A stretch of DNA of 64,000 bases from JAJDYQ01 sp965214035 (GTDB lineage Bacteria; Pseudomonadota; Gammaproteobacteria; JAJDYQ01), in NCBI GenBank assembly GCA_965214035.1, contig OZ243932.1, forward strand, positions 1,488,001 through 1,552,000. Direction: 5' to 3'. The translations under genes and the position numbers were made by a program. Below are positions 52,647 to 61,457 of the stretch, piece after piece (within the stretch, counting starts at the first letter, position 1; each line of letters starts with the position of its first letter). Under the pieces are notes generated by a model that searched no databases, was not told where the DNA came from, and was given only the letters and a program-made list of their open reading frames with translations.

Positions 52647-52739
52647 CTAGCCAATGGTCATTATCGTATCAATTTCACACTTCATAGACCGTCTTACATC
52701 AACGCCATCTCCATGTGCAGCAGCCCCATTCCCGGAGAC
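52647..52739 (-). pseudogene. C-terminal tnpB fragment (second copy of the relic tail)
   Basis: The minus frame reads SGNGAAAHGDGVDVRRSMKC and a few more residues to a TAG. This aligns with FGSEAAVRGDGAEIRRPVKH at the end of the relic at 35704. Only about 30 codons remain; the zinc ribbon is absent. It lies between the convergent phoR and methyltransferase genes. Confidence 0.6.
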
Positions 52740-52764
52740 CGGCGATATATCTTAAAATTGCAGG

Positions 52765-53589
52765 CTATTTCTCCGCCACGATATACGTGATCCAGCCCGG
52801 GTCCGCCGCGCCACGAGTAACCTCTTTGAACTCTCCATTACCCTCACCGGTTTCGTCATCCGCCTGCTCCCAGTGGATATGCACATCACGAAACCCGGCT
52901 TGTTCGAGCATCTCCCGGATTTCGGGCAGGGTCCACAGGCGCCATTTATAGGAAAACGCCTTTCTTATCCGCGACTTATCAGCAAATTTGAAATGGATAT
53001 GACATTCTATTTCACTGGTCAACGGGTCGAAATGCGCCTGATGCCAGATATAGGTAAAACCATCAAGTTTACGCTTTTCCTTGATCTCTTTTGGCGCATC
53101 GTAACCACCATAACAGTCCAGAAAAAACAGACCATCGTTCGCCAGAACTTCGTAAACACGGTTAAAGTACGCCTGAACTCTCTTGCGGGTTAACAAGACC
53201 CAGTAGCTGAAGTTCATCGCCAGCACCACATCCACAGTGGAAGTCTCAGCCTCCAGCACATCGGCATGCATAAGAGAAATCCTGCTTTGCTGTTTTCTGG
53301 TAAGCTTTTTAACATTGTTCCTGCGCCCCCAATCCAGCACCTCAAGGTCAAGGTCAATGCCGAAGGCGCGCTTCTTGTCATCGCGACTGACCCATTCGCA
53401 GGCGGCATAGGCCGTGCCGCAAAAATCTTCCCGGAGGACGCAGGGTTTACGCTGGCGCAATGCCTGAAATTGCTGCAACACAAAATCAATTTCTGCTGCC
53501 GGGCACTGAACCGACTGCTGGTACAAATCATGCCGGTCAGCCAACTCTGCCATTGTGGCGACAATTTTCCGCTGTCTGGGCTTTGCCAT
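52765..53589 (-). CDS. Class I SAM-dependent methyltransferase
   Basis: 274 residues. A SAM-binding fold is visible: LREDFCGTAYAACEWV as motif I, AFGIDLDLEVLDWG as motif II, LMHADVLE and the motif IV-like VDVVLAMNFSYWVL, then GLFFLDCYGG. The substrate is unknown. The ATG directly abuts the phoU stop (TAAATG), so it is probably cotranscribed and translationally coupled with phoU and thus part of the pst transcript here. Its link to phosphate metabolism is only by position. Confidence 0.75.
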   Translation of the reverse strand: MAKPRQRKIVATMAELADRHDLYQQSVQCPAAEIDFVLQQFQALRQRKPCVLREDFCGTAYAACEWVSRDDKKRAFGIDLDLEVLDWGRRNNVKKLTRKQQSRISLMHADVLEAETSTVDVVLAMNFSYWVLLTRKRVQAYFNRVYEVLANDGLFFLDCYGGYDAPKEIKEKRKLDGFTYIWHQAHFDPLTSEIECHIHFKFADKSRIRKAFSYKWRLWTLPEIREMLEQAGFRDVHIHWEQADDETGEGNGEFKEVTRGAADPGWITYIVAEK

Positions 53590-54318
53590 TTATGAGTCCT
53601 CCCCCCCGGTTACTCTATCCAATCCTACGAAATTAGTATGGCGCACATCGCGGCCCTCGACCATGTAAATAATGTATTCACAGATATTTTTTGAATGATC
53701 GCCGATACGCTCCAAGGCGCGTGTTACCCATATAATATTCATATTCAGGGTAATCGTGCGGGGGTCCTCCATCATATAAGTCATCACCTTACGCAGTATG
53801 CTTTCGTATTGACGATCCACTTTTTCGTCCCGATGCGCGATCCTGGTGGCGTCCTTGCTATGCAAACGTGCAAAGGCGTCGAGCGTATCATGCAGCATCT
53901 GACGAACCTCCTGCCCCATATACATGATTTCATCCTGCTGACTATAAGACGTGGAACCCTTCATCTCGGAAAGCATGGAGGCCATGTGACCAATTTTTTC
54001 GGCCTCATCACCGATCCGTTCCAGATCGGTGATCACCTTGATGATGGTAACAAGCAATCTCAGATCGCTCGCCGTAGGTTGCCGCCGGGCGATGATCCAT
54101 GAACACTGCTCATCAATTTTGACCTCCATGGCATTGACCTTGTGATCCGTGAAAACCACATTCTCACCAAGCTCGCCATCCAGATTTTCCAATGCCTCAA
54201 GCGCATCGGAGATCTGCTGCTCGACCAGCCCGCCCATGGCCAACACCTTGTTACGCAGATCCTCCAGCTCGGTATTATATTGCTCGGATATATGGTGATT
54301 TAAGTCAAGTGCATTCAT
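53590..54318 (-). CDS. phoU: Phosphate signalling protein PhoU
   Basis: 242 residues (E. coli 241). Two helical-bundle repeats with the metal-binding DLERIGDEAEKIG and ALERIGDHSKNICEYIIYM. It connects PstSCAB activity with PhoR to switch off the Pho response. Downstream of pstB. Confidence 0.97.
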   Translation of the reverse strand: MNALDLNHHISEQYNTELEDLRNKVLAMGGLVEQQISDALEALENLDGELGENVVFTDHKVNAMEVKIDEQCSWIIARRQPTASDLRLLVTIIKVITDLERIGDEAEKIGHMASMLSEMKGSTSYSQQDEIMYMGQEVRQMLHDTLDAFARLHSKDATRIAHRDEKVDRQYESILRKVMTYMMEDPRTITLNMNIIWVTRALERIGDHSKNICEYIIYMVEGRDVRHTNFVGLDRVTGGEDS

Positions 54319-54413
54319 TTCCTTCTTTATATCTTTGAATTTATTACTTTGTCTGGATTTTTATGGATTGACCCTATTGAGGCCCATACAGGTTGGAATT
54401 ATACGGCATACCT

Positions 54414-55310
54414 CTAGCCAAACCGACCGGTAATATAATCCTCCGTCAAACGGTGACGGGGCGTTGTAAATACAGTCTTGGTATCACCGACCTCGATCAA
54501 ATCGCCGAGGTGAAAATAAGCGGTGCGTTGTGAAACACGTGCGGCCTGCTGCATTGAATGCGTCACGATGGCAATCGTGAACTGCTTGCGTAACTCATCA
54601 ATCAACTCCTCAATTTTAGCCGTGGCGATTGGGTCAAGTGCCGAACAGGGTTCATCCATCAAAATAACCTCCGGGCTGACCGCGATAGTACGGGCAATAC
54701 ACAGGCGCTGCTGCTGACCACCGGAAAGTCCGGTACCCGGCTGCTCCAGCCGGTCCTTGACCTCATCCCACAACCCTGCACGCTGGAGACTCCTCTCAAC
54801 AATTTCATCCAGCTCATAGCGATGCCTTGCCAACCCATGAATACGGGCACCAAAAGCAATATTCTCATAAATAGATTTGGGAAACGGGTTCGGCTTCTGG
54901 AATACCATGCCAACCTGCGCACGCAATGGCACAACATCAATTTTAGGGCTATTGATATCCTCGCCGTCAAAGTTGATCTTACCCGTTACACGACAGCTTG
55001 CCACAGTGTCATTCATACGATTAAGGCAACGCAGGAAGGTCGATTTACCACAACCAGAGGGACCGATCATCGCCAGCACCTCATTTTCCCCCAGATCCAG
55101 TGACACATCATGGATAGCATGTTTTTCGTCATAATAGACATTGACATTGCGCGCACTGACACGCGGATTATCCACAAACGGCTCACCCGCCGCCGTCTGG
55201 CGGTCATCACGATCAGTAACGACCTGACCGCCGCCCTCGAAAATCTCTAAAGGTCCCTTAGCCACAGATTCGCGTTCCATGCCGTATGCCAGCTCCTCAG
55301 CCATTGCCAT
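54414..55310 (-). CDS. pstB: Phosphate ABC transporter ATP-binding protein PstB
   Basis: 298 residues from MAMAEELAYGMERES; the ATG at 55310 has GGAAG six bases upstream, while a GTG nine codons earlier would overlap pstA. Walker A GPSGCGKST at about 83-91, signature LSGGQQQRLCIARTIA, Walker B VILMDEPCSALDP. About 40 residues longer at the N-terminus than E. coli PstB (257), with an acidic extension seen in other marine and sulphur gammaproteobacteria (recollection). It energises phosphate import. Confidence 0.95.
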   Translation of the reverse strand: MAMAEELAYGMERESVAKGPLEIFEGGGQVVTDRDDRQTAAGEPFVDNPRVSARNVNVYYDEKHAIHDVSLDLGENEVLAMIGPSGCGKSTFLRCLNRMNDTVASCRVTGKINFDGEDINSPKIDVVPLRAQVGMVFQKPNPFPKSIYENIAFGARIHGLARHRYELDEIVERSLQRAGLWDEVKDRLEQPGTGLSGGQQQRLCIARTIAVSPEVILMDEPCSALDPIATAKIEELIDELRKQFTIAIVTHSMQQAARVSQRTAYFHLGDLIEVGDTKTVFTTPRHRLTEDYITGRFG

Positions 55311-55333
55311 ATTTAACTTCCGGATATGAATTA

Positions 55334-57061
55334 TCACCAGCGCCTTTCAAAACGCTTACGCAGCACCACCGCCAGCGCATTCATAGTGATCAAAAAACCC
55401 AGCAACACCATGATTGCAGCAGAAGTACGCTCAACAAAAGCACGCTCCGGACTATCTGCCCAGAGATAAATCTGAACCGGTAGGACAGTCGCCGGGTCAG
55501 TAAAACCCTGCGGAACATCAACAACAAACGCCACCATGCCGATCATCAACAGCGGAGCACTCTCGCCCAACGCCTGAGCCATACCGATAATAGTCCCCGT
55601 CAGCATACCAGGCAATGCCAGTGGCAATACATGATAAAAAACAGTCTGCACCTTGGAGGCACCAATACCCAGCGCTGCCTCACGTATTGAAGGTGGAATA
55701 GACTTCAGCGCCGCCCGCCCCGATATAATAATCGTCGGCAGGGTCATCAATGTTAAGGCCAGCCCTCCGACCAAAGGCGCGGAACGGGGCAAACCAAAAA
55801 AATTAATAAACACCGCCAGTCCCAACAAACCAAATACAATAGAAGGGACAGCGGCCAGATTATTGATATTGACTTCAATAAAATCCGTCCACTGATTTTG
55901 AGGCGCAAACTCCTCAAGATACACCGCTGCCGCAACACCTATCGGAAACGAAAGCAGCAACGTCACGATAAGCATATACATAGACCCCTTCAGCGCACCC
56001 AATATACCTGACTGCTCCGGCTCACGCGAATCACCGCTAGTAAAAAATACCGAATTAAACCGGCTCTCCACCTGCCCCCGATCCTGTAATGCGAGCAATA
56101 CAGCAACCTCCTTATCAGACAGACGCCGGTCTGCCGGGGGCATCTCCAGAGTGACAAGCTGCCACTGATCGAAAATGGTCGGCAATCCCGCTACATCTTC
56201 GGCAAACACCACACCCGAAACACCCGTAGCAGTAATGGCATTGACCCGAATATAGACACCATCCAGATTAATCAGAAAAGAGGGCATCCCACTGCCGAGC
56301 TCTTCATTCAGACTTGTGGAAGAAATCCGTGCCTGCAACTCAGAAATCTGCGCCCGCAAAGACTCCAGTTTGGTTGTGAACCGAACAACCTCATCCCGGT
56401 CGCCGCCAGCCTCAGTCTCCTCAAGCAACCGGCGCATATCCTCAAACTCTTTTCGCGCAACAGCAAGCTGTGCCTGCAGATGGTCCCTGACTGCAGTAAC
56501 GATTGCCTCAAATGCTATCTCATCGCCCGTCAAAACCGCCTTCTCGCCATCAAGCGCCAGCGCAATCCCTGACGACATAAGCTGCCGCTTGACCGGCGTA
56601 ACATACCCCTTGAAAAACATATCAGAATCGTCATCAAGCAATACCCAAAGAGCCTCCTGTTTTCCTATCAGGGACGGATTATCGCCAACACGATCCCGGA
56701 TAGCATATGCCGCATCGCCGCTGACCAAACCATAAAGCTTTCGTTTATCCCCGCGCCCACTCATCCAGGGAAACATCTCCCGCATCGAACTCTTGACGAT
56801 CCCCTCAAAATCACTTGCCGCCGGCTCATCCCTGTCAACACGAGATTCATCATACTCAACAGTCAACTGCACATAATGCTGCCTGAAAGCACTGTACCCA
56901 TTAGAAATAATACTGGTGAACATCACCACAAGGAACGCCAGACCACTGAGTACCGCCAACATACCGTAGAGGCGAAAGCGCCGCTCCGCCGCATAACGGC
57001 GACCGAGTCCTGCATACATCGTATTGATGGCACGCTGCCCGGTATGCTCAAGATCACTCAT
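55334..57061 (-). CDS. pstA: Phosphate ABC transporter permease PstA, extended form
   Basis: 575 residues from MSDLEHTGQRAINTMY, about twice E. coli PstA (296). One N-terminal membrane segment (about 35-55) is followed by a large periplasmic insert of about 280 residues. This contains a predicted coiled coil (AQLAVARKEFEDMRRLLEE, then LESLRAQISELQARI). The C-terminal permease half has five segments and the EAA-type loop SIPPSIREAALGIGASKVQT. The start overlaps the pstC end by eight bases (ATGAGTGA). Confidence 0.93.
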   Translation of the reverse strand: MSDLEHTGQRAINTMYAGLGRRYAAERRFRLYGMLAVLSGLAFLVVMFTSIISNGYSAFRQHYVQLTVEYDESRVDRDEPAASDFEGIVKSSMREMFPWMSGRGDKRKLYGLVSGDAAYAIRDRVGDNPSLIGKQEALWVLLDDDSDMFFKGYVTPVKRQLMSSGIALALDGEKAVLTGDEIAFEAIVTAVRDHLQAQLAVARKEFEDMRRLLEETEAGGDRDEVVRFTTKLESLRAQISELQARISSTSLNEELGSGMPSFLINLDGVYIRVNAITATGVSGVVFAEDVAGLPTIFDQWQLVTLEMPPADRRLSDKEVAVLLALQDRGQVESRFNSVFFTSGDSREPEQSGILGALKGSMYMLIVTLLLSFPIGVAAAVYLEEFAPQNQWTDFIEVNINNLAAVPSIVFGLLGLAVFINFFGLPRSAPLVGGLALTLMTLPTIIISGRAALKSIPPSIREAALGIGASKVQTVFYHVLPLALPGMLTGTIIGMAQALGESAPLLMIGMVAFVVDVPQGFTDPATVLPVQIYLWADSPERAFVERTSAAIMVLLGFLITMNALAVVLRKRFERRW

Positions 57062-58427
57062 ACTGCTCACGATATTTACGCACCACATGCAAGGCGATGA
57101 CATTCAGTACCAATGTTGACAGAAACAACATCAAACCCAAGGCAAACGCCGCCAGAGTCTTGGCCGAATCAAACTCCTGATCACCGACCAGCAGCGTGAC
57201 AATCTGCACCGTGACCGTTGTCACCGCCTCCAGTGGATTAGCAGTAAGATTAGCCGATAACCCTGCCGCCATAACCACAATCATGGTCTCACCGATCGCG
57301 CGGGAAACCGCCAGCAACATACCACCTACAATACCGGGCAACGCGGCAGGTATAACGACTCTGAGAATAGTTTCAGACTGCGTGGCACCCAGACTAAGGG
57401 CACCGTCGCGCAACGCCTGCGGGACTGCCGCAATCACATCATCAGACAAAGAAGATATAAACGGGATAATCATAATCCCCATCACCAGCCCGGCGGCGAG
57501 TGCCGACTCCGAAGAAACATCCAGGCCGATCAAGCCACCCGTATCACGAAAAAACGGAGCCACAACCAGCGCCGCGAAAAAACCATAAACCACAGTAGGG
57601 ATGCCGGCCAAAATCTCAAGCAACGGTTTAGCGTAAGAGCGCAACCGGGCAGAAGCATACTCAGCCAGATAAATTGCCGACATCAACCCGATGGGTGCCG
57701 CCACCATCATCGCTATAAACGATATCAATAAAGTTCCTGCAAATAAGGGAATGGCCCCGAACGCGCCCGTAGAACCCACCTGATCAGAGCGAATCGCCAT
57801 TTGCGGGCTCCACTCCAGACCAAAGATAAAATCTGCGAAAGAGACCTTCTGAAAGAATCGAATCGACTCAAACAAAACCGACAAAACAATGCCAATCGTC
57901 GTGAAAATGGCGATAGTCGAACAGGCGATTAAAAAGACCATGACGCCGGCTTCCACAGAATTTCTGGCTCGCTGATCCCGGCGAATTTTACCGAGCGCGA
58001 AAGCCGTACCTGCGATAGCGATACTCAGAGCAATAACGATCAAAGCCGCATTGCTGGTATCCTGCAACTCCCTGTATCTTGCAACCGCCTCAATAATATG
58101 CGGTTGCGGTTCACCGATGGTAGAGCCCGACACAAACCGCAAAACCTCGCTATATACCAGACTCATCTCCTGTGCTGAAACACCACTATCCGCGATTGAC
58201 GAAGTCGCCATTACCATGATGGCCCGGCCATCCAGCATCGACCAAAGGGAAAAAACAATCAGTGCGGGGATGCCGCACCACATGGCCGTATAATAGCCAT
58301 AGTACGATGGCAAAGAGTTCAGGGTACGAATATCGTTGCCCGACACCTGAAATGCTTTGCGGCGGCCCATATAAAACCCGGATGCCGACAGCGCCAGCAA
58401 AACAACGATTAAAGTAGTGGACTGCAT
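57054..58427 (-). CDS. pstC: Phosphate ABC transporter permease PstC, extended form
   Basis: 457 residues (E. coli 319). Extra N-terminal part with a first membrane segment (TTLIVVLLALSASGFYMG), a second one at about 50 and a periplasmic stretch before the standard permease core with AVPQALRDGALSLGATQSET. A GTG one codon upstream (58430) is an alternative start. Pairs with PstA. Confidence 0.93.
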   Translation of the reverse strand: MQSTTLIVVLLALSASGFYMGRRKAFQVSGNDIRTLNSLPSYYGYYTAMWCGIPALIVFSLWSMLDGRAIMVMATSSIADSGVSAQEMSLVYSEVLRFVSGSTIGEPQPHIIEAVARYRELQDTSNAALIVIALSIAIAGTAFALGKIRRDQRARNSVEAGVMVFLIACSTIAIFTTIGIVLSVLFESIRFFQKVSFADFIFGLEWSPQMAIRSDQVGSTGAFGAIPLFAGTLLISFIAMMVAAPIGLMSAIYLAEYASARLRSYAKPLLEILAGIPTVVYGFFAALVVAPFFRDTGGLIGLDVSSESALAAGLVMGIMIIPFISSLSDDVIAAVPQALRDGALSLGATQSETILRVVIPAALPGIVGGMLLAVSRAIGETMIVVMAAGLSANLTANPLEAVTTVTVQIVTLLVGDQEFDSAKTLAAFALGLMLFLSTLVLNVIALHVVRKYREQYE

Positions 58428-58455
58428 CACTGCAAAAACACCCCTCCCTCAAGCA

Positions 58456-58483
58456 GTGTGGCCGACGATTAAACCGGCCACAC
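58456..58483 (-). terminator. Stem-loop between pstS and pstC
   Basis: Arms gtgtggccg and cggccacac (9 bp, perfect) with a 10-base loop in the 75-base pstS-pstC gap. No U-run follows directly, so it is more likely a partial terminator or an mRNA 3'-end stabiliser that keeps PstS above the membrane subunits (inference). Confidence 0.6.
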
Positions 58484-58505
58484 ACATACAGAGCCGCACA
58501 AAAAA

Positions 58506-59615
58506 CTAGAGCTGGCTCATTGACCGCAGGTTTTTAATATCAGAACCAAAGGCCTCACGCTCATTAACAGGCATCGGGATCATACCTTTATCAGCCAGAT
58601 AGCCCTCATCACCCCAGGCTTTCGCAGAGGAAAACTCCTTCAGATAGCCCTCAATTCCAGGAATTGTACCAACATGAGCCTTCTTGACATAGAAATAAAG
58701 CGGACGGGACACCGGATAATCACCCTTGGCAATAGACTCAAAAGTAATATCAACACCATCGATCCTGGAGCCCTGAACCTTATCAGCATTCTGGTCCAGG
58801 AAGCTGAAACCGAACACGCCAAGGGCATCAGGATTATCGTCCAGTTTCTGAACAATCAGATTATCGTTCTCACCGACCTCAACATAGGCACCGTCCTCAC
58901 GAATCGCATGAGCAACCGCCTGAAAGACCTTCTTGCCTTTCTTATTATAGGCACTCATGGGAATACCCAGTTTTGCCATCAGGCCCTTAACTTCGTCTTC
59001 CCCCCCGGCACTACGCAAAGCCTTCAGATCAGCGAGCTTCTTCGCGCCGCCCTCCATCGCCAGTTCCACAAACGCATCACGAGTACCGGATGTTGGGGGA
59101 GGACCCAAAACCTCAATTCTGGAATCAGGCAAAGACGAATTCACATCCTTCCAGGACTGATGAGGATTATCGATCAATCTGCCGTCAGGGCCCGGAACCT
59201 GCTTGGCCAGAGCCAGAAAAACATCCTTGAGAGACAACTCAAAGGAAGGCCCCCTCTTGGAATTGGCAATAGCAATACCGTCATAGCCGACTTTGACCTC
59301 AACAATGTCACGGACACCGTTTTTAACGCACCGCTCCTGCTCGGACTTCTTCATACGGCGGGAAGCATTGCTAATATCTGGATGCCGAGGACCAATCCCT
59401 GCACAAAACAGCTTCATACCACCACCTGAACCTGTGGACTCGATCTTGGGCGTGCTGTAGGTTGTTGACCTTCCAAACTTCTCGGCCACAACCGTTGCAA
59501 ACGGATATACAGTAGAAGAACCGACGATACTGATGTAATCGCGGGCAGAAGCCTGACCGGCACCTAATACGGAAACCGAAAAAGCGACCGCCACTAAGAA
59601 TGTTTTCAATTTCAT
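58506..59615 (-). CDS. pstS: Periplasmic phosphate-binding protein PstS
   Basis: 369 residues with a signal peptide (cleavage after AGQASA at about 24). Phosphate-contact motifs: SIVGSSTVYPFAT at the start and GPPPTSGTRDAFVELAM in the middle; CAGIG follows STGSGGGMKLF. It resembles the Pseudomonas/Vibrio PstS-like family more than E. coli PstS. It delivers phosphate to PstCA. Under a PHO box. Confidence 0.95.
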   Translation of the reverse strand: MKLKTFLVAVAFSVSVLGAGQASARDYISIVGSSTVYPFATVVAEKFGRSTTYSTPKIESTGSGGGMKLFCAGIGPRHPDISNASRRMKKSEQERCVKNGVRDIVEVKVGYDGIAIANSKRGPSFELSLKDVFLALAKQVPGPDGRLIDNPHQSWKDVNSSLPDSRIEVLGPPPTSGTRDAFVELAMEGGAKKLADLKALRSAGGEDEVKGLMAKLGIPMSAYNKKGKKVFQAVAHAIREDGAYVEVGENDNLIVQKLDDNPDALGVFGFSFLDQNADKVQGSRIDGVDITFESIAKGDYPVSRPLYFYVKKAHVGTIPGIEGYLKEFSSAKAWGDEGYLADKGMIPMPVNEREAFGSDIKNLRSMSQL

Positions 59616-59691
59616 GGAAACAAAACTCCCGTAAATAAACTGGATTTCTGCCGGACAAACCCGACATCGGAAGTCATATTAGCAATGCTTT

Positions 59692-59709
59692 ATGACAAAA
59701 CAGTGACAA
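59692..59709 (-). promoter_or_regulatory. PHO box upstream of pstS
   Basis: Minus strand TTGTCAC-TGTT-TTGTCAT, two 7-mers with a 4-base spacer, 77 bases before pstS. Strong candidate for PhoB control of the pst operon. Confidence 0.82.
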
Positions 59710-60039
59710 TTATCAAAAAAAATGACCACCCAAAAGCAAGACCTCGCCCCAATCCCCCATCCACACTTTTCCAGACACCCGCCACCGGATTACCATCCGA
59801 TGCAGCCAAAGCCGGCAACCACCGTCACTCGCAACATACACAACTCACATTAATATATAGATGTGTAGAACAACCAGCCCATTGCAGGCTGCATTATTAT
59901 CGGACCACATACCAGCCCGCGCACCAAACCCCACCCAATTTTTCAGCGCCCAGCCGAACAACATGATGAATTGAAATGCCCGGCCACGTAAAGCAGCACG
60001 CACAAGAAACAGGACTTTTGATGCCCCGCAGGGCGACGA
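59710..60039. other. Intergenic region between pstS and a methyltransferase gene
   Basis: 330 bases, no gene seen on either strand. Contains only weak inverted repeats (cagcc/ggctg at about 59877-59893; gccc/gggc at about 60025-60035). The latter lies just after the methyltransferase stop and could be a poor terminator. Confidence 0.4.
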
Positions 60040-60816
60040 TCAAACCATGCCCTTTGAAATTAGAAACTCGGACGAGACATCGGCATTCTTGCGACCGGCG
60101 ATAGCAAAATAATAAAGCGGTTCGCCCTCAATAGAGAACCTGTGCCGATACCGCTCGATATGATAAACATCGAGATACTTCGAAAAAATAAGCTCCCGAA
60201 TCATTTTCGAGAATCCACTTTCATCGTTACTATCAAAAAATGTCTCCTTGATATTAAACGCCACCCAACCCTGCTGCTTAATGATATTAAATGCCTCGAT
60301 AAACGCCTTTGTTGGAATATCACCAAAACCCAGGGCAGCAACCGTCACCATACAATCACACTGCCATGACGCAATATCCTCTCTTTTCTCTTCTGACAGC
60401 CTGGTAAAGTCCTCCACATAATACGTATCATACAATCCTGGCCTGTCCCGGACTGTGGACTCATAGGCCTCCGGAATAATATCCACACCAATCAAACGTG
60501 ACACCCCATGCTTCTTCAACTCCTCACCCATCATGCCATTACCAGCGCCCAAATCGAGGACGCGAAGCTCACTAAAGTTATCATCAGACTGCTTTACAGA
60601 TGACTCAAGAATAGACGTCACCTTGGTTGGAGATGTGCACTTCAAACGGTCATAGAACACCTGCTCATACAACCCCTGCACCTCATAAATTTCATCATAA
60701 TCATGAAACTTGATTTTTCGCTTACCCCCCGAACCTTGCAGATAAAAATAAGCCTCATCCTGATTAAGATCAGATGACTCCTGTTTGGGAAACTGAATTC
60801 GATGTCGTTTTGGCAT
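60040..60816 (-). CDS. SAM-dependent methyltransferase
   Basis: 258 residues from MPKRHRIQFPKQES; AGGAAG lies just upstream of the ATG at 60816, and a 22-codon extension is unlikely. LRVLDLGAGNGMMGEEL (motif I), LIGVDIIPEAYEST and YYVEDFTRL show a class I methyltransferase; GWVAFNIKETFF is motif VI-like. The substrate is unknown. The first 90 residues lack the methyltransferase fold and could bind the substrate. Divergent from the HTH gene at 61006. Confidence 0.72.
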   Translation of the reverse strand: MPKRHRIQFPKQESSDLNQDEAYFYLQGSGGKRKIKFHDYDEIYEVQGLYEQVFYDRLKCTSPTKVTSILESSVKQSDDNFSELRVLDLGAGNGMMGEELKKHGVSRLIGVDIIPEAYESTVRDRPGLYDTYYVEDFTRLSEEKREDIASWQCDCMVTVAALGFGDIPTKAFIEAFNIIKQQGWVAFNIKETFFDSNDESGFSKMIRELIFSKYLDVYHIERYRHRFSIEGEPLYYFAIAGRKNADVSSEFLISKGMV

Positions 60817-60955
60817 TACTTCCTGATTGGCTTGATAGACTTCAGCACAACCTAACACAAGCCGCCGACAAAGACAAACCACCGGACACTCTGAAGCGAA
60901 AAAGCACAGAAAGCGGGCCTCCTGCGATTTTTAGCCAAAAAAGAATAAAACAAAC

Positions 60956-60974
60956 ATTTACCTGACAGGTAAAT
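60956..60974. promoter_or_regulatory. 19-bp palindrome overlapping the -35 of the HTH gene
   Basis: ATTTACCTG-A-CAGGTAAAT is a perfect palindrome with a one-base centre. TTTACC (60957-60962) and TAAAAT (60981-60986) with 18 bases between can serve as promoter, so a bound dimer would block it. It is probably the operator of the HTH protein or its full-length ancestor. Confidence 0.65.
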
Positions 60975-61005
60975 AAATCATAAAATCAAAAAACTGGAGA
61001 TTATC

Positions 61006-61368
61006 ATGATCAGGAAACCAAAAGGATTTCAGCCAGACCGGGCATCACCACCCGGCGACACCATACTCGACCTCATGCAGGAACGAGGCTGGAGTCAGGC
61101 CGAGCTCTCACAACGGCCGGGATTCAGCACCAAACACCTCAACCAGTTGATAAAAGGCCAGGAACACGAAGCCGACCAATGGGCGGGCGAACAACTCATC
61201 CCCCCGGCATACCGCCATGAACTGGCAATGCTTCGGACCGAGAGCGAGATACGCGCCTTTGCCGATAAAATCAACATTCACCCCGGCATTGTTACAGGGC
61301 GACTGCAACATGAAAAGAAGACAGGATATTCACGACTGAACAAACTGAAAGAGAGTGTAAGCGTCTGA
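61006..61368 (+). CDS. Shortened HigA/ImmA-type HTH protein
   Basis: 120 residues behind a good ribosome binding site (GGAGA). Residues 8-50 are a HigA-type XRE domain (RASPPGDTILDLMQERGWSQ, then FSTKHLNQLIKG). Directly after it comes EHEADQWAGEQLIPPAYRHE and IHPGIVTGRLQHE, which is the C-terminal end of the ImmA-like (M78) domain found in about 350-residue HigA-type antitoxins. The middle, including any HExxH site, is absent although the frame is preserved. Either a deletion derivative that still represses from the palindrome upstream, or a decaying gene. No HigB toxin is next to it. Confidence 0.7.
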   Translation: MIRKPKGFQPDRASPPGDTILDLMQERGWSQAELSQRPGFSTKHLNQLIKGQEHEADQWAGEQLIPPAYRHELAMLRTESEIRAFADKINIHPGIVTGRLQHEKKTGYSRLNKLKESVSV

Positions 61369-61457
61369 AGCAACACCTGAATGGAAACCTGAAAACAGAA
61401 CCACGACATGCAACAGTAATGACTTACATATTTGATAGAGATATACTGATACTTAAA

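Noticed and set aside
60040..60882. Upstream start of the methyltransferase at 60882
   Set aside because: The extra 22 residues are cysteine-rich and unlike the rest, while AGGAAG sits directly before the ATG at 60816.
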